Position numbers and translations under genes: made by a program. DNA of 64,000 nt from Erythrophleum ivorense (taxonomy: Eukaryota > Streptophyta > Magnoliopsida > Fabales > Fabaceae), in NCBI GenBank assembly GCA_026724425.1, contig JAIUCV010000227.1:186001-250000 (forward strand), read 5' to 3'. Positions 29,801-41,574 of the stretch are shown one piece after another (within the stretch, counting starts at the first letter, position 1; each line of letters begins with the position of its first letter). The notes under the pieces were generated by a model. That model was given only the letters and a program-made list of their open reading frames with translations. It searched no databases and had not been told where the DNA came from.

Positions 29801-30723
29801 CAAATTGATAATGGAAGAACAAATACATACACTTATCAAGCAATAAAAATAATGATCTATCTCGTTGGAAGATTTATTTAACATTATAAAAGTATCAAAG
29901 TAATAAAAAATCTCCAAGAACTTGTTGATTTTTCTTTAGTCAAAGATAGGATACATTATTAACAATTTACATATCCTAATTCACTATAAGAGACTCCAGG
30001 TTACCACCATGAGAAAGTAGATACTTAATAAGCGAACATAATATGAACCATAAATAACAAAAAGGGGGGAATAAAGAAGAAAGAAGAAATGGAATAAACA
30101 TATAATTACTTTGAAGTTAACTCATATTATATCTTGTTGATACCTTAAGAGAAACTACAATTTTCCATGTTCATCACTGTCTATCCAAAATGGGAAGCAA
30201 ACTTTGAATTGAAAAGGTCAAGGCCTTTTACATTGATTTTCTTGTAGACCTAATAATAAATGAACAAAAAAATCCAAAAAAATAGCAAGCTCATAAGTAC
30301 CACTTGAACACCAAGAGCTCATAAGTGAGATTAATTTATGCTAAAAATCCATAAGACAGTAAGCAGGCTTTGAACAAAGTTTTAATACCTAATTCCAAAT
30401 CATAATATATCACATGAAAGCTAAATACAAATACATTATATCAGAATCATAAATCAAAAAATATAATAAATAAATTGCAAACTACAACAGCCAAATAAAA
30501 CCACATTAGTCGATGTTTATAACATCTCTTGTGACACTTAAAGCTCCTAAAACATCTAAAAATAATAATGAAAAATTAGAAATTAGAAATAAAACAATTA
30601 AAGTCATGATCAAAGTATGGAGAATAGGATGCAGTAATACCTTTAGACTTTTCAAATTGATTAAAGTTATGATAATTAGATTTCAACTATTTAGAGGATA
30701 GCCAGTTTATGGGTGCAAATGAG
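26825..30723. other. 3.9-kb intergenic tract with degraded repeats, no gene recognised
   Basis: AT-rich to about 27640. From 27641 a string GGCCAAAATGCAAAAAAATCC resembles the outer end of a plant Mutator-like terminal repeat, but no matching inverted end was found. A motif GTGAAATTTGAAGGT appears twice (near 28025 and 28202). No open frame over about 80 codons has recognisable similarity. Confidence 0.4.
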
Positions 30724-30731
30724 TGCTTTAG

Positions 30732-31930
30732 TCATCCTTGATGAGGACAAACTCTTGAATGCATTAAGTAGTGCCCACCATTGCTAAAAGCATATTTAAA
30801 AGCAACAATAGACATTGGCATAGCCAACACATCAAGTGTAATTAGAGAAAGCATTTCATACTTTACAACAATTTCTTTCCACCATTCCAAGACATCAAAA
30901 GAAGGATCATAATTGACCAACTCAGCTACAAGATACTTATCTAACTCTGTTTTATGATATAAAGAAACTTTTAGTTTCTTTGATACCAACCACTTGTTAA
31001 TTGACTCATCTATTATCTCTAATACCTTGGTATCTCTAATTCCACTTGATCCACTACTATCTTTAGTGATTTCACTTATTTAATTACTAACCCCAATAGA
31101 ATATTATTCATATAGATGATACAAGGTATATATGACAATTTTTTTCATGATTTCACACACTCTATAATCATGATGCATATCTTCAAAAACATAGTTCACA
31201 TAGGCAAGTTATGCCTAGGATTTGATTCCACCCTTATTACTAACAATGAGTTTAAGTTATTGAGTCTTCCCAAATACTTGTTATACTTTATATATTCTTA
31301 GCCATATTCATAAGAAAAGGATCATATTTCATAGCACTCGCCTACAAGATGTTTTGAATATGACCAATTTGATTAAACATACATTTAATATCACATATAA
31401 TGATCTAAATAATTTTAATGTAATATTATAAAAGACTTTTAAGAATTTGAGAAACACAAAAGCATTACTCCAATCATATGTCATAAGAGGACCAATTTGC
31501 TTAGCACTTTCTTAAAGTGCACATTATATGTCTCATCTTCATCTTCTATTCTCTTAAACACCTTTTGGAACATCATGGCATATTCTAAAATCATTTAAAT
31601 GGAATTCCACCTAGTTGAAATATCCAGGCATACAAGACTCTTGGACTTCATTTTTTCTTTTTCCACAAAACTCTTACATATCTACAGTCTTGTAAGAGAA
31701 GACTTGATATATTTAACAACATTATAAATGGCAAAGATAAATTTATGCAAGTTCTTCAGTTCATCATTTACCACCAAATTTAGAATATATGCATAACACC
31801 TCAAATGTAGATAATCCCCATCATACACCAATCTATTCCAATTTCTTAGTCATTTCTTCAAGTACGCCATTACCATGTCATTGGAAGTTGCATTATTGGT
31901 AGTTAAGGTGAGCACTTTTCAATTTCCTAT
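30732..31930 (-). pseudogene. hAT-superfamily transposase pseudogene (BED/ricesleeper-like)
   Basis: The C-terminal dimerisation region is preserved at 30989-30732: ELDKYL, FDVLEWWK and MPMSIVAFKYAFSNGG match the hAT family domain. Upstream on the same strand, broken by stops and shifts, are further family blocks: CLDISTRWNS (about 31640-31610), LHLRCYAYILNLVV (about 31800-31760) and NNATSNDMVMAYLKK (about 31900-31850). Together they cover the middle and end of a hAT transposase, so the copy is a dead, internally decayed element. Its termini were not located. Confidence 0.85.
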
Positions 31931-32156
31931 CCTAACAAGCACTTTTCAATTACTTTTCCTATGGTGTCACCTTTATGATTTTTACCTATATAAAAGTTTA
32001 GAATCCACTCTATAATTTCCATTATTCATCAATGTAATAAGCTATGAGGCACATGTAGTTAAAATTTTGAACTAATGACTAAATGTCTGTAGTGAGGCAA
32101 ACATGGATACACATTTTTAAAAAATAAAATTTTCAACTTCTTGGATTCTTCAAGGT

Positions 32157-33020
32157 AGTGTGTGTTTGGATTGACGGTGAGTAAAATTGATTTTAATAAA
32201 CTTGAGTTTGCAAACTTGATTTTGTATAAAAGTGGGTTTACTTGAACGTGATTTATGTTTGAAAATTTTAGGTGAAAAGTGATTCTGATAGAATTGATTT
32301 TGTTTGAATATTATATAACAGAATCACTTTTAGGTGTGAAATTACCAGAAAGGGTATTCACATTACTTTGTTTGATTTATTCTTAAAACATTACTTTCTT
32401 TTTTTTTTCTTAATAGCATTTAACAAATAATATAGCATAATACATCTTTTTATTCCTGTTGATACTAGAATTAAAATATAAATTAAAAACAAATATTTTA
32501 GTTAAGTCTACAAATGTGCATAGCATAGAAATAGAGCATTACAATTACTTGAAACTACTAATTATTTTGCGCATGTATTACAATTTGATCTCGAATGGTA
32601 TCTTGAAGGTGATCCATTTCTGATGAAGAGACAATGTTTAAACTTGGCAATGGATCTAGGCCAATGTGCTCATCAATCTCTCCTTCAAATTGACTTTCAT
32701 CTTCAAGATAGCTAAACTCAATATCTGTTATAGAATTTCTTCTAATAATATTATATATAACCATTGTTGCATTAACTATTTGTACTTGTATTTCAATTTT
32801 GAACTTTGTCATGCACCGCAAAATTTTAAACATATTCTTCCATACTCCAAAAGTTCTTTTTATAGTATACCTCAAACTTGAATAGTAATAGTTGAATACC
32901 TTATTATCATTTTTAAATTTGGAAGAACATCTAAAGTCAGGGAGATGATAACGCTCACATTTATATGGACCAATGTATCCAACGGAGGTTGGATATCCAG
33001 CATCCACCAGATAAAATTTA
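32157..33020 (-). pseudogene. PIF/Harbinger transposase fragment (DDE_4 C-terminal exon)
   Basis: The minus-strand exon beginning about 33020 after an AG acceptor reads KFYLVDAGYP, then GPYKCERYHLPDF, SSLRYTIKRTFGVWKNMF and TMVIYNIIRR. These are the second catalytic Asp block and the E-containing block of Harbinger transposases. In this copy the final acidic residue position reads Lys (TIKRTFG instead of the usual IERTFG), so catalysis is probably lost. The upstream exons were not found. Near the left limit GTGTGTTTGGATTGACGG (about 32159-32177) resembles a Harbinger terminal repeat. It is only distantly related to the larger Harbinger element at 44-54 kb. Confidence 0.8.
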
Positions 33021-34742
33021 TCTAATAAATAATTAAAGCATTATACATTAATTGTTATTTTAAAAATTATAACCATAATAGTGAGAGTATAAATATACCA
33101 GCATGCACAAATTTTCAATAGGTCCACATACATTAATAAGTAGTTAAGTCTCAACAATTTAAGAGAACAAACTGAAAGAATAAGAACATCGAAAATGCAT
33201 GGTTCTTAAACACAAGGGAAAAAAAAGAATAAAAAAGGTAAAGGAGCACATCCACAAATTGATTATTAAAATTGATTATTAACATTACTTTTGTGAAATA
33301 TATTATTTTAATATATTAAAATATTCTAATATGTTCTAATATCATTTTAACATTACTTTAGTACATCATTTTTTAAATATATAATATGTTCTAATATATA
33401 TATATATATATTAAAATTGATTATTAGCATTACTTTTGTGTAGTAAATCATTTTTTAATAATAGTATGTTCTAATGTATAATATGTTTTAAAACATTATT
33501 TCTTATAAATAAAGTTTTTTTTTTCAGAATGCGAATAAATTAATTTCAATCAATTATATGTCATTTTTAAGTAAGAAATGTTTATCCAATTAGTAGCATT
33601 TTTTGTTATATTTGATTTATTTCAAACAATCAATTTTATGATATTTTTTATATCTTTGTTTCCAAAGTGAAACATAATAAAAGTATAGCTTTCTATTAAT
33701 AACATAATAAATATGTAATTTTTATAAGTAAGTGTATAATTTTTAATTAAATTATACATTTGTCATATTATTTATCTATATTATTGAGCATGTCACTGTC
33801 ACTCTCACCGGCAATGTTAAAATAATTTATCTACATTATCATTTTGTTAAAAAAAGAAAACACCTTATTAGCTCTTCTATTTTCCTTTTTCAAACAGATA
33901 TGAGGCTATGAGCTGTGAAATTCGAAGCGGATATACATAATAGTATATATACAAATGGAACCTGCAGAATTTTTAATCATTCTTAAAGGTACAACCAAGA
34001 AAGTAATGAATTGTTGGATTATAATTGCAAGTGCTAATTCTAAGGAAGATGATTAGTTGCGGTTATAATGGGAAGGTTAAAGTTATGAGTTAATTTGCTT
34101 TTTCTTTTCACATGTAAAGGGAGCCCAGCTACTACCCATAATATGATTACATTGATAAATTCTCTTTCTGATGCATTCATGCTGTCAACTGTGAAGATGG
34201 CCGATGGAAAGACAAGCCCCCCACCATAAAAGTTCTCTGCTTCAGGGCTACAAGTCAAGTATTATTTTTCTTTAAACCAAAAGTAGCAGCAACAAATGCA
34301 GAGCCCTTCTGTTATTAATTCTAAACTTTCCAAAAATTTAAGGGACTCTAAGTTTAGCTATCTATACCCTTAAACAGAAGTGAGAGAGATGATTTTATGA
34401 AGGCCTAAAGAGCAACATGTAAATCTTATAATAATAGGATAGTACATTACTAATTAACACCATTTGTTAGAAACTTGCATGAAACGTAGTAGGTGCACCA
34501 ATTGGCTATGTAACATGCAAATCTTACGCAAGGGAGCTACTTGGAAAAGTTTGGATCGTAGCCTCCTCCGCGAAGGAAACACTAGAATGCAATCTCTCAT
34601 TTAAAATTGAAATAATACGGTACAACACTTAAATATATGGCTTGATCGTGTCTTTCAAACAAAAGGAAGGCTTTTGTTAAAACGCAAGAGTTAGTGAGTT
34701 GTGTAATAGGCGACCATTTCGCGCAGTTTGGGGGGCACTTGG
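33021..34742. other. AT-rich region with an unrecognised short minus-strand open frame
   Basis: Mostly AT-rich. A 72-codon minus-strand frame (34258-34040) has more protein-like composition than its surroundings (FYGGGLVFPSAIFTVDSMN, SEREFINVIILWVVAGLP) and begins just after a possible AG acceptor. I do not recognise it; it may be a captured or decayed exon. No other feature was supported. Confidence 0.35.
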
Positions 34743-37481
34743 TGTAACAACCAGAAAGAGAAAGGAAAAAAAAAAGAGAAAAGAAAAGCTGAAAATTTTT
34801 GAAGGCTGAAAATTTTCTAAGTCTACTAGCTACAGCCTAGCTATAGCGAATGTACCTGTTCGCTATAGCGAGAAATGGGCTAGCTATAGCGAGAGAGCCT
34901 TCTCGCTATAGCGAAAATACTTCTAACTATAGCGAGTGCGGGCATTCCATACAAAATCCAGGGAGTAGCTCGCCGTAGCGAGAGCTATAGCGAAGGCAAA
35001 GGTCTGAGACTTACACGAGCTCGCCGTAGCGAGGGTTATGGCTCGCTATAGCGAGGGTGAGTCCAGAAAAGCGTAAAAAGAGAGATTTTGACTTTTTAAA
35101 GGCTTCCAAACTTTCCTTTCTCTTAGAACCGACCTAAGCTTCGACCAAGGAGAGAGAAAAGAGCTGTGGAGAGAGAGAGAGACCTAGAGAAGCAAGGAGA
35201 CCAAGCAAAGAGGTAAGTAATCTTGAGATTTCCTTAGCTTTTCTCCTTAGCATGTTGTTCTCCTCCTTTTGCCTTCTCTTTCTATGGTTTTAGAAGTTGA
35301 TTTGGGTTTGGTTCAGAAGAGGGAAGTGGGAAAACTACTCTGGAAGAAGGGTAGAACTCATATATCATCATTTCTTCTTCCTTGCTTTCTTCCTTGAGAG
35401 TTTGAGAAAGGAAGGGGAGTGAGTAAAGTTCTAGAGAGAGAATCCCTAGATCTTACAAGGGTAGTGGGGGTTTTGTTTCGGTGAAGAGCCCCTTTAGCTT
35501 TGTGAGTACTTATTTGAGTTAAGAGAGTAATTTGATGCTCTTGTTGTGCCTAGGCTCAAAGGAAGCAACTCCAACTAATTGTGAGTGTGAAATCAAAGAG
35601 GGAGGAGAGAAATCAAAAGGGAAGACTTGTATTATCTGATAAGGTAGCTCTCTACTCTTTTCTTGTTGCATTCTTGGATGTGTAATAGTCATTATATGTT
35701 GTGTGTGTGCTTGTATGATGAGATATGCCATTGATGTTGCCTTGATGCATTGGTACCAATATGCTTATGATATGAATTGTGAAAGTTGCTCGGGTGAGGT
35801 GGTGCCGAAAGTCCCTTGAGACGGGTGAGGTGGAGCCAAAAGTCCCTGAACCAAGGGTGAGGCCAATCCAAAAGTCCCAAAGCTCAGGTGAGGCTAGACC
35901 AAAAGTTCTTAGAGCCTATCCTTGGCATTGATATGTTATCATGGCATAAAACACATATGTTGTGTTATTGTGACTTGTGTGCATGCTTGACTAGTTTATA
36001 TGCCTTGATTGCATCTTGAATGAGTATGAGCTACTGAGATTCCCCGAATCTCACCCCCTTCCCTCTCCCATCTTAACATCCAGGTGGAGCTCAAGGAGAG
36101 TCAAGTACACCTCATGGAGCCTAGTGAGCATATTTAGGGAAATGTATAGTTTTGTGGTTCTTTTGTTGTAAAAGGTGCCAAAATAAATATGCACCTCTTA
36201 TTTTTGAGTTGTAAATATGTGAGCACATGTAAATATATGTATAGATGATGTATGGATTGTTTAAAGAACCAAAGTAATGAGAATGTGGAAATTGGCCCTT
36301 TTGTGGCTTACATGTGCTAGTGTATTATGTTCCGTAGCATAGTGGTTTTGAAATGTATGATATTTTGGATCACTTAGACATTTCATATATTCTATGTTTG
36401 TACTTTCAAACTTGCCCAAAAGAGGTTAGAGCATGTGGGAGGTCATCTAGACCCATTTTGAACCATATGGGGTGCCAAAACTGCCCATTGGGTGAGCTCC
36501 GTCAAAGTATGACCGGATGGGCTCTTCTTGTTATGAAATTTGGCATGCCTCTAGAGTCTATTGAGAGCTTCTTGAGAAGCTAAAGTGGGTAATATTTGGA
36601 GGTCTAGAGAATATTTGGTGAATTGTTGAAATTGGGAAATTTTAATGGTTTGGTCATGGTACTATGCATTAAGTCCGAAAATGGAACCATGTCATTCATA
36701 GACCAAATGGTGTCCGATTGTCATGATATTTTGTGATCATAAACTAGATATCCACAGTGACCTATACCAACTGGAAGCACCTTAATTGGAGGTCTGTAGA
36801 GAGAGAAACGACTTTCTGAAGTTCTGTATCAGTATCAGGGAAGTTTCTGACCTTCGTTACTGTTCCATTGGTTTTCGAGGTCCAAGAACTCCTGAACTGA
36901 TCTGGACTTATTTTTATCCTCTAGTTAACACCTGTAGATTTCCAAATTGGTATAGATTGACCAGATTGGATTTTTGTGGATTTAATTACGAATTTCCAAA
37001 TTTAATGACAGTAAACTGCACTAGTATCAGGGGCAGCCAGACATCTGTTCCTATTTCATTGTCAATGATAGTCTAAATGTTGAGATTATAGTTGGGAGTT
37101 ATTTTTAGTGTAAATTTGACATCCCAAGATTTCTAGAGAGCTATGATTTGCTTGATTCTCAATTTTCTAGAATTAGTTATGATTTTCCAAAGTTGGAGCC
37201 AGAAATCTGACTTATGGGCTCATTTGAGAAAATGCAATTTCTTGGTTTTTGGCTTCATATCCGTGGTTTGTGAGTTGTTTGAGGCTATGTACAAGTTGTA
37301 GAAATGGTATTTGAGTAGAGAATGTGAATGATGGATTCACGGGACCCACGGGGCAAAATATGACCGGTTAAACCCCAACTTAACGTTATAATATCCCACG
37401 GTTCCGATCATTTTCCTAGAAAATCATATGGAATCAAGCCTAGAGGGAGATAAACTGGAGATAAGTTATTATGGTGTTATA
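34743..37481 (+). mobile_element. Solo LTR of a Gypsy-like retrotransposon (family 1), 2.74 kb, plus orientation
   Basis: Starts TGTAACAACCAG and ends GGTGTTATA, a decayed GTTACA terminus. The flanking 5-mers are identical, CTTGG at 34738-34742 and 37482-37486, giving a perfect target duplication. The copy at 55432-58281 (minus) aligns along its length. Landmarks are the CGCTATAGCG palindrome cluster (34838-35062), a purine-rich leader with GAGAGAGAG and GTAAGT (about 35155-35220), GAATCTCACCCCC (about 36047), and GGAAGCACCTTAATTGGAGGTC (about 36773). No gag-pol is present, so this is a solo LTR left by LTR-LTR recombination. Confidence 0.85.
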
Positions 37482-37486
37482 CTTGG

Positions 37487-38236
37487 GCCAATTCCCCCTT
37501 CGTACTACAAGGTTAGAAGGCAAAAGAGAGAAAAGCACATGGCGTGAGTTTCTCTACCAAAGGATCAGCTACCGAACATTTCTTATTCTATTACGAGTCC
37601 TCCCCCATGGCGTGAGTTTCTCTACCAAAGGCCAGTGAAAGGAAATATTCTGCACGCTCCCTAAAGCAGATTAATAAAGAACTCCTAGCACAGGAAAAAA
37701 GACCTCCTTACTAACTGGACTTCATGCAGCAGACGATACAATGCAGCAGAGATTTGAGAAGAATGCATGTTAGAGGAAGAAGATGTTACCTGAAATAAAA
37801 CAGAGGAAGAAGATGGAGAAGCAACACGTCTGAGACACAAAAAGCCTGAACCTTCAACCAGAGACGTCCAAAATGCTCACCACTGCAGTATATATGCAAA
37901 ACAGAGTCAAACAGAGGAGTTTATACAACTGAGGTTTGCAGCGATGATCTGTATCCTTGGACTTGTTCGTGCATTGGGTATAAAGGACATTGGTTGTTGA
38001 AAATGTTAATGCGTCTTCAATGCATTACGTTCGCATTGGCAGAAAGCGAGATCGAGTTGCTTCAATGCAACGTGCTTTTCGGATCTCCCAGAACCCTGGT
38101 GCGGCCATCTCAACGCGGAGCCAAACATGTTCCAAATGGGCTTTTCCTATGCAAACCCCAGTTTGGGCTGAAACGCAGGTGGGATGAAGCCGTTCCAAAC
38201 ACGCACGTAGACTTTCCAATAATCCTTAATAATTGT
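37487..38236. other. Short unique stretch between two LTR insertions; 26-bp direct repeat
   Basis: The string CATGGCGTGAGTTTCTCTAC, continuing CAAAGG, occurs at 37538-37563 and again at 37606-37631. Purine-rich GAGGAAGAAGATG also occurs twice (37773 and 37803). Near 38190 CGTTCCAAACACGCAC resembles the outer end of a DNA transposon, but the partner end is uncertain. No gene is supported. Confidence 0.4.
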
Positions 38237-41200
38237 TGTAACAACCCTAATTCTTAATTACACTAATTAAGTATAATTATAATCTTATTTAATAGTACTT
38301 AAAGTCTAATACCAATAATACTCTATTAGTGGGTGAAGATATAGAAAAAATTTGAGCCTTTTTTTTTAAACCATCAATATTCACCTTTCAAATAAACAAG
38401 AAGATTTATGTTTATAGGAACTTTTAATTTCTCATTCAAGACTTCCATCTCATTCATAAATGATCTAATAGGACATAAAACTCCTTTATATTAGTTTACA
38501 AGTTATTACTTCTCATTAACATAATGAAAACTAGGATTTAATAGTTAAAATGGGAGTTTGAGAATTTAAGCCACGACTTAAAAACACTTAGCCACAGTTA
38601 AATTGGCTTTTGAAACTTCTAAAAGTATCAAAATACACTCATGCTATGACCTAAAGGATTTACACTATAGCTCAACTAATTATTAAAACCAAAATAGGCA
38701 AAATTTCCAATCTTCACCACTTTTTAGATTGCCCACGCTGAGGTGAGAAGCCTTCTAGAGCTCCCTGTTCACAAACATCAGAGTCTTGTTACAGCAAGCC
38801 TACTTAGCGTTGTAGTGAGATTGCATATTGGACCTTCGCCAAGCCATTTGCCCAACTCTTGCCATGGTAAGATTTCTCTCTATAGTAGTCTCTCCCTAGT
38901 TTTCACAATTTGAGCTATGGCCAGGGAACTCATGCTATAGTGCACTTTACTTTTGTTATCCCCTAAACTCAACTTGGTCACAACTTGGTATACCTCTGAC
39001 CCTAAACTCTTAAATGCTCATCCCAACCATTCAGCACTCCCTCTAATTGAATTCTAAGGCGCTTTTATGCCTATAATGCATGGTTTTAATGGTATAAAAT
39101 CTCCTATATGCCTTAACTTACTAACTCTTATCATTTAGGGACTTAAGGATTGATCAAACCAATCAATCTTACTATATATCAGCAATTTATCAATTGTGAA
39201 AGCAGAGGGGTATTTAGAACCACTAGTGACAATATCAAAATACGTAATTCCCTATCGACTAACCTTAGATCACTTTGGACAAGTTTCAATAGACCAAATA
39301 CACTTGTTCCTAACCTCAAATTGCTACAGTATCCTCTGGTGTAAAATATGGTTATGTACATCCCAAATCCACATACAAGGAATACGTAATAACAAGAATC
39401 CTCATATATTAGAATTTAGACAAAACATTCCTATAATAGCATAACCTCATCCATATGTTAACAATTTAAGCTTCATATAATCACCACAATCCATGTTTGG
39501 TTAGCATTAGACAAATACATTAGATTCCATGTAAATTAAAGTTTAGCTTCCTAATGATTACATCCTTGGTTATAAATCGTCAAAATACCTACACTTGACA
39601 AAAATGAATGTATCATGATGCTATACAAGTTTGATTACAAAAAAAAATAGCATCTACACTAAGTTAAAATTATCTAAGTGTAGAAACCCCACAGAAGGCC
39701 TAAATCTAGGGGTGGTCATCCACTTGCTTCCTATTTTCTTTAGCCGAGGAACTTTCACATGAAATTATTAACCTATGAAATAGGGTAAGATGTGAATCTC
39801 AATAATCAAAGAAAAATTCTATACATATGTGCAAAATAATCAATATAAATGCCATTTATACAAAAAAAATACCAGAAGTATTAAGATAATCAGCTAGTGA
39901 ACTAGTTTGACTATCAATGACTACTATTCCACATTAACAATCACATATAATATGATAATGGCTAAAAATAGAGGGAAAGACCCATCCATATTGCTAATTC
40001 CCTATTGAGCATGCTTATGGCTTAATGCATTCCATTGAGTTTGGTCACAACTTGGCGCATGATCACGGCACAATGTACGAGTGGCAGCATGACCAATGCT
40101 CTACCAAGGACATGATCATAGTTCAACACAATCAAGTAGCTAACAAATCATTTAACATAGAAAACATATATGTGCCGCAAATATAAAATCAAAATGGGCA
40201 TATATATGGAATTAAAATAAACTCTTGGTTATTTCACTTAGTGGCGTTAATTTCTCATAAGCCAAGATTAATTTCCAACATTCTAAAGGTCCTAAATTAC
40301 CAAAATCAAATTCTTAATCATTATCCATTATAGAAATCAACTACTCATTTATTCCCAGTATCAAAAACTACTTAAGAATCATTTACCTAGTCTTTAATGA
40401 GTTTCAAATTTGGACTTGAGCTTTCCAACACTAGAAATCACAATTTCCTACTCCAAATCCTTTTTATTTTCTTAAAAAATCAAAACCCAATATGAAAATC
40501 AATCATTAAAGCCAATTTCTAGCATATAACACATCAAAATAGAGGAAAGATATTTATTCAATGGTCCCTCTAGCCTCAACCTCTGAAAATCATGAAAGAA
40601 ACCATCGAAACAATTATTTTCAAATTTGGGAAAGAGGTGAGAATTCTTTAAACAAAAAACCAATTAGACCAAAATGAAAAGAAAGATGAGAGGGTCATGT
40701 TTTATATAACTTACTTTAGCTAAATCTCCCTCTAAGTGTGCAAATCAGAGCCAAAATAGTGGTGAAACCCAAGCCTCCCTTATATGTGCAAAAATGCTCT
40801 CCTTGTTCCATAGAACATGTAGGTTTCAACATTAAAATAAAATGGGCAATAGACTTCTTAAGGTTTTAGAAAGAATGGGCTAGTCCAATAGGCATATTAT
40901 TCAATGGTCCCTCTAGCCTCAACCTCTGAAAATCATGAAAAAAACCATCGAAACAATTATTTTCAAATTTGGGAAAGAGGTGAGAATTCTTTGAATAAAA
41001 AACCAATTAGACCAAAATGAAAAGAAAGATGAGAGGGTCATGTTTTATATAACTTACTTGAGCTAAATCTCTCTCTAAGTGTGCAAATCAGAGCCAAAAA
41101 AGTGGTGAAACCCTAGCCTCCCTTATATGTGCAAAAATGCTCTCCTTGTTCCATAGAACATGTAGGTTTCAGCATTAAAATAAAATGGGCAATAGACTTC

Positions 41201-41574
41201 TTAAGGTTTTAGAAAGAATAGGCTAGTCCAATGGGCCTATTATTCAAGTGGGCTAATGCTCTACATGATGGGCTAATAGGTATATGGGTTTAATTAAGTT
41301 GGATCTTTTTAAAACTAAAATTGAGCCTTTATTAGATATCCTTGGCCCAATTAAATCAATCATGAGGCCTTAATCAAATCTTGACCCAACTAAATTTAAA
41401 TATACTATAATATTTTATTTTTCTCCAAAAATTGTCAAATAATAATTATTTACCTTAAAATGCCCAAATGATCATTATCCTTAGAATTCGTACTTCCCAT
41501 AACTTTCTCCAGTTTTTCTCATAATAATTTTGTGACTCTTCATGATTACTCTTAATTAATTTTAAGATGTTACA
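38237..41574 (-). mobile_element. LTR-like element, probably a solo LTR in minus orientation, 3.34 kb
   Basis: One end reads TGTAACAACCC on the plus strand and the other GATGTTACA, so both ends fit TG...CA. On the minus strand it reads TGTAACATC, then TGGGCCTATTATTC and a transcribed-leader-like region with ATATAA and GTAAGT, resembling LTR family 2 in layout. No coding sequence and no polypurine tract is seen beside it. The flanking 5-mers ATTGT and CTTGA do not match, so the limits or the intact solo-LTR status are uncertain. It contains a recent 343-bp tandem duplication. Confidence 0.5.
40555..41240. repeat. Tandem duplication, 2 x 343 bp
   Basis: The block from ATTCAATGGTCCCTCTAGCC to AAGAATGGGCTAGTCCAATA at about 40555-40897 recurs at 40898-41240 with only a handful of differences (for example AAACAAAAAACC versus AATAAAAAACC). 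The near identity suggests a recent event within the LTR-like element, possibly duplicating its promoter and leader region. Confidence 0.9.

Noticed and set aside
36353..37076. Open frames of 76-96 codons in the solo LTR
   Set aside because: They lie inside a non-coding LTR, have no recognisable motif and are not preserved in the inverted copy at 55.4-58.3 kb.
38237..41574. Matching target duplication for the LTR-like element
   Set aside because: Flanking 5-mers ATTGT and CTTGA do not agree, so it is not claimed as a proven solo LTR.
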